A stretch of DNA of 64,000 nt from Salarias fasciatus. Lineage: Eukaryota; Chordata; Actinopteri; Blenniiformes; Blenniidae. Location of the stretch: positions 20,842,269-20,906,268 of the forward strand of contig NC_043745.1 in assembly GCF_902148845.1 (NCBI RefSeq), given 5' to 3'. Of this stretch, positions 12,830 through 23,253 are shown piece after piece (position 1 is the stretch's first letter; each line of letters starts with the position of its first letter). Below the pieces are notes generated by a model. It worked only from the letters and a program-made list of their open reading frames with translations, made no database searches and had not been told where the DNA came from. Position numbers and translations under genes: made by a program.

Positions 12830-14183
12830 TTCATGTCAGCATGCAGAATGCAGAGTGACACTCCAGTGTCACATCGTTCTCTCTGATCTCCTTTTCCTGT
12901 TGATTTCACAAAACAGTCTTTGAGAGGCAACAGTTTTTTTTTTCTTCCTCCTTTTCAGTGATGTGGCGAACTCTTGGAGTAAAGTATCTCAGTGGAGAGA
13001 GGATAATTAAACCTTAATGACTTTCTACCACATCAGCTTACCACTCTCACTGCGTGGTTACTAAAACGAGTATCAGTAATGTGATTAAGTTTTACAAACT
13101 CTGACACTAAAGTCTTAAAGGCAGTCTTTGTTTTAATTTAAAACAATATGCATTGAATTTGAGTAATATTTACTGATCGTTTGAGCGATCATGTTTAGCA
13201 GGGGAAGGATCCGTTTCATTTGAAACAACTGCATTCAAGAAAAAGAGTAGAAATGAACTCACCCAATGTCACGGTCCAGTCATGTTTGTAGACGTCCTCT
13301 TAAGTGGCTTTCAGCATCTCCATAACCTTAAAGTCGTAAAGACACTCCACACGGACCTGTTTCTTAGTGCGACTCTATTTCACCATCACTCGGACTTTCT
13401 CTACCTTACACTCTCCTTCTGGACCCCTCCCACTCCTGTCCTCTCTTGCTCCCAGTTTTTTTTTTTTTTTTTTCATTTAACTGTTTGGGCCATTTGCTTT
13501 TGTGTCTCAAGGGTTTAGGCTGATATTTAGCTGCATATTTCAAGCTCTATCTTTAGGTTGGTTAACTTCTTCTCACCTTAATTGTGTAGAAAATAAATGA
13601 TGCAGGCATGGGCGAATATGGTCCCCTAGAAACGGCACAAGTGAGCCTCGTGAGAGTCGTGAATATCATTGCTTGTGTTTCGACACATTTCAGGAAGGTC
13701 ACAGCTCTCAACACAGTCCTTAAGCATGGTGAAAATCTGTACTGTCCTAATCACACCCAGGATATCTATCTATATCTCCCACTGACTGCCTCGCTATTGA
13801 GCAGGGCCTCATCTTGTGACAGGGGGTTTGTTGGGGGTGTAGTCTCACTGACGGAGCCAAGCCGGCAGGACTGTGCAGGCTGTCACTGTTTAGACACGTT
13901 TATCCCTCGGTCAGGCAGACTTACAATTGAGTCCTGTGCAGGGGCAGAGGACCGGGCTCCCCAGAGCCAGACCACTGTCTGCAGGCCCTGAAACCCTAGA
14001 GGTCCAAGTGAAAGGACCATCCCCTCCCTCCACTTGCTTCAGCTGTATGATACTGTGACCGGCACAGGGACAATAACTTCCTCCTGTATTATTGATGCCA
14101 CAGGGAACAGCGATCACTCAGTGCAGCGGGGCTCGATTCACCACGGGAATAGTCAATGAGAAACTGGATCTGCCCCATATGTT

Positions 14184-14187
<4 letters not shown>

Positions 14188-14265
<78 letters not shown>
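14188..14265. repeat. (TC)n microsatellite, about 39 units
   Basis: Uninterrupted CT dinucleotide, a mirror-symmetric polypyrimidine/polypurine tract. Open frames read through it encode only Ser-Leu or Arg-Glu and are not genes. Confidence 0.98.
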
Positions 14266-14267
<2 letters not shown>

Positions 14268-14689
14268 TGGAAACTCACTTGTGGCAGTGGGGAAATCAGC
14301 TGGTGAAACTACATGTTGTGATTGGAAAACTTGGTTTGAGTCCAACTTTTAGCCCAATTTCCAGTTGCAAAAAGAAAGGCGCAGACATTAATCTCCCGGC
14401 TTAATTTTTTTTTTCACTGATAAATGTTGAGTGTACTTATCCTGCTTGAGCAAGTGTGTGTGAGTGCATTGCTGCAGAAAATTGAGGTTTCTGTTTGTTA
14501 TTGCTCACAATGAGACCAAGGCTAAAGAGACCTTTAAACAAAGTTTCTTTCAAATGAGTTAGAGAAACACTTTCGGCTCAAATTAAAAAGAAGTTTTAAA
14601 ATTCCTGTAATTTTCATCAATCTTTCACCAAATTTTCTAAACCACTTAGAAGCAAGGTAATATCATTCCATCTGTCTTCTAGAGGCTAT

Positions 14690-14760
14690 CAGTAGATCCA
14701 AATGAGGGTCGAAGGGCGGCTGGCGTTAATCCCAGCTGACTACAGGCTCAGGTTCAACTC
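14690..14760 (-). repeat. Scrap of the common teleost repeat
   Basis: GAGGGTCGAAGGGCGGCTGG followed by TTAATCCCAGCTGACTACAG resembles the 'gagggtcgcggggggctgg...atcccagctgactacgg' part of the family. Confidence 0.45.
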
Positions 14761-17369
14761 AAAATGTTGCCAGTTAAAATGTCCACTGTGAAAAATGCAC
14801 GGCACCATGAAGAATGAGAATACAGTCGAAAGAAGTGTCAGGAGGGAAAGAGAATAAGAGAGAGGGAGAGCTAATAATCCAGCACAAGAAAAACAAACCA
14901 AGCTTGGAAAGAGAGAAAAAGAAGCACAGTAGATGTGGAGGCTGCCGCTGCGAGCCTCATTTAAAGAGCGCCGTGTGGCCCTGTTAGCTACAAAAAACAA
15001 CTCTGTAAAGCTCAGAGTTTGTAGCTTTCAGTTAATAAAACAACAATAACGCTCTGCCTGTTGTTTCTTCATTGAAGAACATTAATAAGGCACATGCATA
15101 TTTTAATTGAATGTTTCATTGTATCTTATGAATAATGAACAGCAGAAAGCCCATAAAAGCCGCGACGCTATCTGCAGTAGCCCCCCTGTAGTCACCTCGT
15201 ACAACGCGAAGCAAAGCACTTTCAAGCTTTATGATTCATCTGAAGAGCTTACATTTGAGGCTTCTTTCATACATGATCACAGGTTCGGTGGCTGGTTTCA
15301 CACAGTGCTGTGGTGGCTAGAAGCCTCATTTCAAAGTGAAAATATTCTGGGTGTAAATCTTGCTTAAGGGGCTTTTTTTAATATATGTGCATGTCTGGAT
15401 ATCATCCTGTATGCATTTCCTCAAATAGCCCAAAAACATGTGCTTGAAGTTAATTATTTGTCACTGAATTGAGCAACAATGTTGGATGAATCAGTGTAGA
15501 AGATGGATTATTGATTGCTTGCAACAGCTCAAAGTAAAATTCCTTTTTTTTTTCTTCTGCTGGCAGGGATGCCCCAACCCTATCACCATCTGTTTTACAG
15601 ATTGTGCCCTCTGCTGTGCTGCTCGGCCAAACAAACACATCAACTTAATAAATGTGAGAAGCCATTTGCTATTAGAAAGCAAAAACAGTAAATATGAGAA
15701 ATGGCTGGAAAGGTTGTAAAAAAAAAAAAAAACAATTTCTCTGTTAAAAAGCCAGAATTACATTATTAATGTGGATTGCCCCTTTTGCATGACAGGAATG
15801 GAAAGCACTGCAGCCAAGAGCAAGGAAATACCCCTTCTAAGGTTTGCTGAGAAAAAAAAAGAGTAAATTAATTCTACTCTTTTTTTTCTTTTTTTTTTTT
15901 ACTTCCACGATAATTTTAACATTTCTTTTTGAGCTTTATCAACGTTTAATAAATATTCAGTTGTCGTCTCTCCTAACTTGTCAGGGGCTCAAGCCAGTTC
16001 CTGGGTGACATGGGCCACTGGTTCATAGAGAAAACAGAAAAATACAACAGAGAATTATCAACAATCCACAGCCGATTTAGAGAGGTTAACCTCAAATTTA
16101 TGATGATTCTGGACTGACCCAAACAGATAGGTAGTAAATTAAATTTACCTTCAGTATCACAGATTTAATATCTTCATCATGCATTTGATCGCCATAAAAA
16201 AAAAACCCCAGTCTTTGGGGGGAAAATGAGAACATATTTTATTTTCTCACTTTTTTCACTCATCTACTCATCATTTATTTATCAAATGAAACTTTCATGT
16301 CAGTAATGTTTCACCCTCATAAACACAAACCTATGCAAATATCCTCTGGCTCACATAATGTCATTCACACAACTATCATAGTATCACAAAAAGAAACAAA
16401 ACACTGAAATTTGAATCCTCCTCACTAACTGTAAGGATTATGAGATTTTACAGCATCACTGTACAAACAAACTCTTTATCAAATATTTGTGTGTAGTATT
16501 ATTGTTGTCCTCTGACACTGGTCTTCTAAGACTCTAATTCATCAAGGGCTACAGATTTTGAATACATTACTTTTTTTTGTAAATTACTGACAAAAACAAA
16601 ATTTGCCATCTTGTTGGGTGCCGAAATCTTTCCCCACTTTCCACATTTTAAAAGTAATATATCTCCTGTGAAGACCCATTTATAATACAATATGTAATAG
16701 AATATGATGATGCACCGCGGTGTTTTTTGTTAGAAGAGTACTGTTGTTTGATGATTGTTCCTTTATGGATGGCTGGGGTCTTTCAGCAAAAAAAACATAA
16801 AAGTAAGAGATTTACACTGACTTTTTCTCTCTCGGGTTAGAGCCAACAAATGTTTTCCAGAAAAGATCACAACTACTTCACAATTCAAGCCACATAGTCA
16901 CAAAGTCAAAGTTGTTCCCTGTATTGTCGTGGTTTGTGTTTTAAGGCTCAGATTTTCTTCTCTCTATGGAAATGCCTCGAGGAGATAGATGGACAGAGAG
17001 AGGCTGCGCTTATAAAACGCCAATGCTAAAATTAGTGAACAGTGACATCTGTTGTCTAGTAAGTGGTATCAAACTTCTAATAAATAAACTAAATGAATGG
17101 AATGCAATCAGGTATTGGTCAAAAAACAAATCCTACATAAACAATGACCCTTTGAAAATGTATGTCTGTGAAATAGCTTTTGTTTTACTGTGTCTATTGA
17201 TGTGGTTAATAACAGTTAAAGATACTGGATTTCACCTGAAGCATCAGCCTCTGCTGGGTTACATGATGAAGGAGGAGTAAACTGACCGGGGAACCACACA
17301 GTGGAGAAGTGGTTCGCACTGTCATCCATAACACTTCCAGTTTTGAGTCTGGTTGCTTTCAATTGTGCA

Positions 17370-17485
17370 TTTTTTCTTTGTGAGTGCTTGTGTGTATTCC
17401 AGTTTCCTTCCTGTCAAGCACAAGCTTGAGGATCCTTTACGGCATTAAATTGTGTGTAGGTGTGAATGTGAGTAGGGTTGAATAC
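17370..17485 (+). repeat. Decayed copy of the common teleost repeat
   Basis: TCCAGTTTCCTTCCTGTCAA and later GTGTGTAGGTGTGAATGTGA match the 'ccggtttcctcccacagtccaa...gtaggtgtgaatgtgag' segment, with the middle strongly diverged. Confidence 0.45.
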
Positions 17486-18668
17486 ATAATATAGTCCAAA
17501 TGCTTCGCTTTCACAACATAAATATCAACGATATACATATTGCAAAAAGACTAAACTGCGGTAAAGCTTGCTCTGCATTTCAATGTGTTTGGAGAATGAC
17601 ATGAAGCCTTATTGTCTTTAATGATCTCCATCGAGCTTTATATAAGTGGAAGAGGTCACAAAGTTTATGGGGGTGGGGGACAAACCAATTGTCGCTATAA
17701 ATTAGGGGCTTGAGAAACAGCACAGTTATTTAGAATAACAGCCTCAAACCCTAAAGACATTAACATCAAATAGTCATTATTTTAATACATGCCAAGATTC
17801 TCACATTCTGCATGTCCATGTGACAGAGAGCTATCCTAAAGGTCACTGTGTCTGATCTGTCTTTGCCCTCTGATAAAGCTGACCTGTTGTGTATCCAGCA
17901 GTCTGACTCCAGCCTCCATTCAGAATTAGTCAGAAGCTGAATTGATTGATGGATCCCACCAGAACTGTGTCACTCTTATAAAGCTACACTTTGTTGATAC
18001 CCAAGCTACACAATTAAGATTCCTTTCCTCTGGTTCATCTGTATTTCTGGTGACCAATACAGTGTTTCGAGAATATGAAAGGGTGATGTAAATACAGCAA
18101 CCACTTGAATATACTCTACACTGGAAGCACCACCTCTTCACTCTTTTAATTTTCTGTAAAAGTTTAAAAGAAACTGAATTAAAATATGAAAAGTTCTTAA
18201 ATGCATTCCAATAAATTCACAATTTCAACAATTAGTAAAGATTTTTAACCCATACTGTAGTTTTAAAGTCATTAAGAATGAGGCAGTTATTTCAGAAAAT
18301 GTAAAATGTTGTTAAAGGACACAAAAAAGGTATGAAATAAAGCAGTTTACAACCAATCCTTTCTCCCTGCTCTTTCTATACTGTTCTAGTTCAGAACATG
18401 ATAAGCGTTTCAGGCTCAAACTCAAAAAACAATTAAATCACAAGACAGTCACTGTTCATATATAAGGCATTACTTAGTGATGTGGTACCATCGGGAAAGA
18501 GCCTCCTCAACATTCACACAAACTCTGCTTGAGTTTGTGGGTTTCTTTGTGAGGCTCATCAGGACTCTCCCCTCCCTCAGCATCTTACCTCCTGTTCATG
18601 ACATGACTGAGAAAACAGCTTTGAATGATCCAATCAATGAGTCAACCAGTGGATCTCAACAGTGAGAA

Positions 18669-18674
18669 TTTATT
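18669..18674 (-). terminator. Candidate poly(A) signal of the DRC4-like gene
   Basis: AATAAA on the minus strand, about 370 bases beyond the stop codon. Position only; no transcript evidence. Confidence 0.35.
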
Positions 18675-19043
18675 ATCACTCCAAACGAACATTTGTGAGC
18701 TAATATCAAATTAAAAATCTGAATAGTTTATGAATGATGACTTCAAATGAGAGATCACAAGCAGTAACTACAAAGATAGGCTTCAAAAGTTCCAATATTT
18801 GAATTCATTCATGCTCATTTAGGGGTAAATTGGAGATGCTGCTGCTTAGTTTCACAGGTCAGCAGGGAATTCCCTCGAGCCTGCAGGGGAAACATTAGCT
18901 TCACTTGAGTATTACCAACAAGACAAGATTAAACACAGCTTTTCATCTGGGAAATGAAGATCACACTTACACAATAAAAACAGCACCTTTTTCAGGAACT
19001 AATCAAAGCACTAACCTTGGAAAAACAACATGTTCCAGCCTTT

Positions 19044-22000
19044 TCAGTTTCTGATGGCAGCATTTGCAGAGTCAAAATTCTCCTGGAAAAACAAAAACAC
19101 AACAAAACAAAAAAAATCTTATGTATGAAATGTGCACCCTAAGACATCTTACAAATATGCAAAACACATCAGCGAATTCAGAGACAATGTGAGGGGAATG
19201 TGAAGCAGTACCAGAACTTTGTTTGTGATCATTCGGAGAGCAGTGTGGTCCGTGTTGGAGGCTGAAAGCACTGAGCTGAGCTGGGCCTGCGTCTCCTCCA
19301 CTCTGTCAGCCAGCGCCCGCACCTCCCTCTCCAGCCTCCTGCTCTCTGCAGCTGCCTCTTGCTGCGTCGCCTGAGTGTTCTGATCAAATGTCTTTTTCAT
19401 TTCATCTTTATCCAACTGAAGCTGTGCAGGTTTGTGCACGCAAACAAAAGCATTTCACATAATTATTCACACAGTCGAGGTCCACGTGAACCCAGCAAAC
19501 ATTTGTCATTTCATTTCCTTTACCTTGTTGAATTTCACTTCGAGTGCCTCGAGATCTCGTTTCAGAGCGTTCAGTTTCTTTATCTTGGTATTTTCTATGG
19601 TGTCCTATAAAGAAATATTTGACACTGTTATAGAAACAGTATGTAAAACACACAATGCCACACAGGAGGAATAACAAATACACATAATACCACTGACCGT
19701 TTTCTGAGAGTAGTAATTAATTCTCTTCTGAACATCAGCAAATTGTTGGCTTTCCTCATTTGAGACAAACTCTGCGAGACGTTTGTTGTCCTGCAAAATA
19801 GTGTTCAGCTCCATTTTCTTACACTCCTGTAATTTTATATGCTCGTCGATGCTTGTCTGAAAAATATCAAAAAAGGGGGGAAAAAACACACTTGCATATT
19901 AAAAAAAAGATTCTAAACAACATTAGTGCAGCAAAAGCTTCATTTAAACATTATTTTCCAGGCCTGAACTATGTTTTGGGCATCAGGATGATTATTCTGT
20001 GCACGTATACCAATGTCTCAGTGATGTCAATTTTTTTCTCCCTCAGAGCATCAGGTCCAGCCTCGGCAACTGTGTCCCTGATGTCTTCTTTCAGATCAGT
20101 AACGTGGGTGTTCCACAGGCGCTCCCTGTCGCTGATCATCATCCTCCTTGTGTTTTCCTGCTCTTGTTGCATCAGCAGCATCTTTTTCTTAGTCTCAGCA
20201 TCAAATTCTGCTCAAGGCGTGAGACAAAAATTAGCTCCTGATTTTATGGCTTACAGCATGAGATGCTGAGTCTAAATTCAATAATGAGTTATTTACCTGC
20301 AAAATACTCTTCCCATTCATTCTTTGTTGCAGTGACATCTTCGTTGTGTTTCTGTTGAAATAAAGTAGCGGTTGTGGTTTTCATGATCATTTGTTAATAC
20401 ATGTCAGGGATAGGCGTAACATTAACAGACACAAATTAAAACATACAGACCATCTTCAGTTCCTTGACGAGGGTTTCATCCTGAAGGTGCTGAGTGTCTA
20501 TCAAGAGCTCCCTCATTTCTTCATGAAGTTCCTTCTCTAATCTCTCTTGATCTTTCTGCACCGCCTCAGCAGAGACTACACCATCTGCTTCCAGCTCACA
20601 GATTGTGTTCTGGTGTTCAAAAAGTAGGTGTTTCATCTTCTGTTTATACACCTGGTAGGAGGACAGAAAAACCTAATGAGCAATACGGAATCAATTCAGC
20701 CATGAAATGCTCATATCTCCTCGCATACTCATCGATTCACAAGTATGGAGTGAGCACTGATAAATGATTTACCAGCAATGCAAAGAGTATCATCAATTGA
20801 TTTATGCATTTTGCATTCATCTATATTGAAGAGTATTGTCATGGACTGAATTTCCCTGTTAAGAGCAGCTGCTTTATGTCTGTCTTTACCTTGATCTCTA
20901 CTTGGTGATGTGCCTCATTATCTTCTATTTCCTTCTCCAGGTTTTTTAGTTTTGCCTTGACCTCGGCTAGTTTTCTGTCTGTGACCTGCCAAAAGCTGTG
21001 GATCATGTCCCGCTCCAGCTGGAAGTAGTTCCTCTCTTCTCTCTCTCTATCCAGCTCCTCTCGTAGGCGCACAATGTACTCCTCCAGCTGAAATTCAGAG
21101 ATGGGTGGTAATGCAGGCTTATCTAAGGTAGAAAATGCCGACATTCAATAGCTTTAAGGTGCTGAAAGAATCAAGTGATGTAACTAACTAATTGCCACAA
21201 TTTGATTATTTACATTTGCAAGTAGATGTATTGTTTAACAGAAGCACAAAGCACCGTACAGTAGAGTTTACAGTAGTTTATCTGCTTCCTTTTTTTAATG
21301 GTAGTTATCAAATCTTTAGGACTTTATCCACAAGAGAATCACAGAATAAAAAAATATAACAGATGATTAGCAATATGTGATTTACTTTGTAATGGAAGGC
21401 AGGAATTTGGGCAAGCGGTGTCTCTTGTCACAAAAAAATAAAGAAAAATTCCATAAGCAGAAGCTAATGTAAATGAAGTTATCATGTGGGGTTTGAACTA
21501 TCTCAGCTGATTTTTAAGAAAACATTAGAAATATTGGGTTTAAATGTAGTAAATAGGTATGATTAAATATTACATTGCTTGATTCATACCAGATTTTTGA
21601 TTGGAGTTATTTCATATTATCAAGATCGATTGTAAGTAAAATAACTTGCTGATGATGCTTAAAAATATAATTCATTAAATCATTTTTGTTAACTTACTCT
21701 TTGACCCCAGGCTACATAATTGTATAGCTATGCATTTTGAGGGGAATTGGTGACTACATATTGCCTGCAGTGTGAATATGAACGTGTGGTTGCCTGTCTG
21801 TTTGTCCTGTGAAGATCTACATTTGTGAATTGTTTAAATGGAATCATCTTGGTAATTTTTACAATGTATTAAATGCTCACTGATACACACAGATCAAACA
21901 CGTGTCGGCACTTTTCTGTCATTAGACAGGATAAAGATCATCACATCTGAGCTCTGACCTGCTCCTTGGACAGTTCCTCCTTGGTGAGTCCATTGATCAG

Positions 22001-22306
22001 TGTGGGTGTTCTTGCCTTTGCAGGCTTTTTGCTGGAGCCTTTCTTTTTAGGAGGCTGGACAAAAAGTAAGAATATTTAACACTCATTTATTGCACATTTA
22101 AATGGAATATTGTCTATATATTAAGAGTTCCAACAATTTAGAAAAACAAGACATTTAAAAAAAAAAAAGTGAATATTAAATTAAAACGAACCGACATCCT
22201 AAAAACTTGATATTGACAGGAAGTTAGCCTCTCATAGCAAGGCTAGCTACTAAGTCGCCGATGTTTTACAGGAAGAAATTCATTCAGACAACACTTCTTT
22301 TACCAT
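19044..22306 (-). CDS. Dynein regulatory complex subunit 4 (GAS8/DRC4)-like, short divergent paralogue
   Basis: DRC4 is a coiled-coil subunit of the nexin-dynein regulatory complex of motile cilia. Exons: 22306-22304 (ATG only), 22054-21959, 21087-20890, 20651-20451, 20351-20297, 20207-20011, 19856-19698, 19604-19524, 19421-19212, 19082-19044; phases agree and give 412 residues. The lysine-rich start [14 protein letters not shown], the block [19 protein letters not shown] (about residues 42-60) and [14 protein letters not shown] (about 101-114) are close to human GAS8. The rest is predicted coiled coil with much weaker likeness, ending with [11 protein letters not shown] (GAS8: LAASNLDPAAL). 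The protein stops soon after, about 65 residues short of human GAS8 (478 by memory), lacking the conserved C-terminus. The start codon forms the last three bases of exon 1 and is followed at once by GTAAAAG. Alternatively this is simply a fast-evolving gas8 orthologue; I favour a paralogue because fish gas8 is normally highly conserved. Confidence 0.82.
21690..21835 (+). repeat. Decayed copy of the common teleost repeat inside a DRC4-like intron
   Basis: GGGAATTGGTGACTACATAT, then GCAGTGTGAATATGAACGTG and TGCCTGTCTGTTTGTCCTGT match the 'ttaattggtgactctaaattgcc...gtgtgaatgtgagcgtg...tgtctgtctgtgtgtcctgtg' order. It lies in the intron between the exons at 21959 and 21087. Confidence 0.5.
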
Positions 22307-22439
22307 CGTTTTTTCTACAGTGAGTCAGAGAGACGATGGATGTGCGTCCCGCCACGAAAAGACCGGAGAGAAGACGATCTGCGCTTAAAACCCAGAGAAA
22401 GGTCCTCCTGTGCCTCCGGGCTGCTGCAGCTAAACACAC

Positions 22440-22453
22440 GTTGCCATAGCGAC
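22440..22453. promoter_or_regulatory. RFX X-box-like site upstream of the DRC4-like gene
   Basis: GTTGCCATAGCGAC fits the ciliary X-box GTNRCC-N(0-3)-RGYAAC with one mismatch in the right half. It lies 134 bp upstream of the start codon, the usual position in ciliary genes. Confidence 0.6.
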
Positions 22454-22939
22454 AAGCGCGCTGCGCTGCAGTGCAGCCACACAGGAACCTGGGACCCTTG
22501 GTTCTCAACAGGACGGGCAGCGGACGCTGCAGTAATTATTTTATTGAAAACCGATAGAAAGAATCAGATGAACCTCACTGCCCCTAGATAATGTTTTCCC
22601 CAGGTAACATTCCATTCCTATGTAGCTGAATCTTAACAATCTGTTCACATCAATATTGATCATTTTGTTTTACATTTGTTGTCCATATTTAGGTTTATCG
22701 GACAATCGACCACCACTAAATCACACAGACGCTGCAGTGAAGACAAAGGAAATATGCATTGATAATTATCAAAAGCTTCAAAAATAGCCTCAATCAGTCC
22801 TACTTATCTTTTCCAGTTTTATTTTCCATTCAAACAAGAGAAACTAAGCATTTTCTGTCTCTCAAACAATAACCTCCATTCTGATATAACATACCAGAGC
22901 TAGTGTAAAACAAATAATGCATTAACTGTAATGGCATGA

Positions 22940-22970
22940 GACACACACACACAAACACACACACACACAC
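22940..22970. repeat. (AC)n microsatellite
   Basis: About 31 bases of AC with one interruption, followed by a run of six C. Confidence 0.95.
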
Positions 22971-23253
22971 CCCCCTTGGGTTTGCTGTGTAAATTCTTAC
23001 CACAGTGTTTTGTGTATTTTCATGTCAAGGAAAAGACAAACACAATCAAAATTTAAATGATTTAATCAGCTCTTCAAATATTGTTAAACTTCAGTAGTAC
23101 AAAAAAAAAAAAAATGTTCTTGAGATTATAACCAATTCAGCTTTGTGTCATACACTTAAAAGAAGTGGTCACGTTTCAAACGATTCTTTAATTAAGTTAT
23201 AAAACAAACATCAAAATACATTTTGGAAGAAATTCATGAACTGACACACTGGA

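Larger units (their letters stand above)
12830..19043. other. Intergenic region between strc and the DRC4-like gene
   Basis: No gene could be supported on either strand. The open frames here are short, lack recognisable similarity and lack flanking splice signals. It holds the long (TC)n tract at 14188-14265, poly-T runs, two scraps of the common teleost repeat, and should contain the strc promoter (right of 12830) and the 3' UTR of the DRC4-like gene (left of 19044). Confidence 0.7.
22307..23253. other. Gap between the DRC4-like gene and e2f
   Basis: About 950 bp holding the 5' flank of the DRC4-like gene (X-box-like site, GC-rich 22330-22530), an (AC)n tract at 22940-22970 and the likely e2f 3' UTR, with AATAAA on the minus strand at 22818-22823. 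No further gene seen. Confidence 0.6.

Noticed and set aside
14092-14404. Open frames on both strands through the (TC)n tract
   Set aside because: Products are mostly Ser-Leu or Arg-Glu repeats created by the microsatellite.
16966-17280. Open frame of about 104 codons in the strc-DRC4 intergenic region
   Set aside because: No family likeness, AT-rich composition like its surroundings and no flanking splice or promoter signals; most likely chance.
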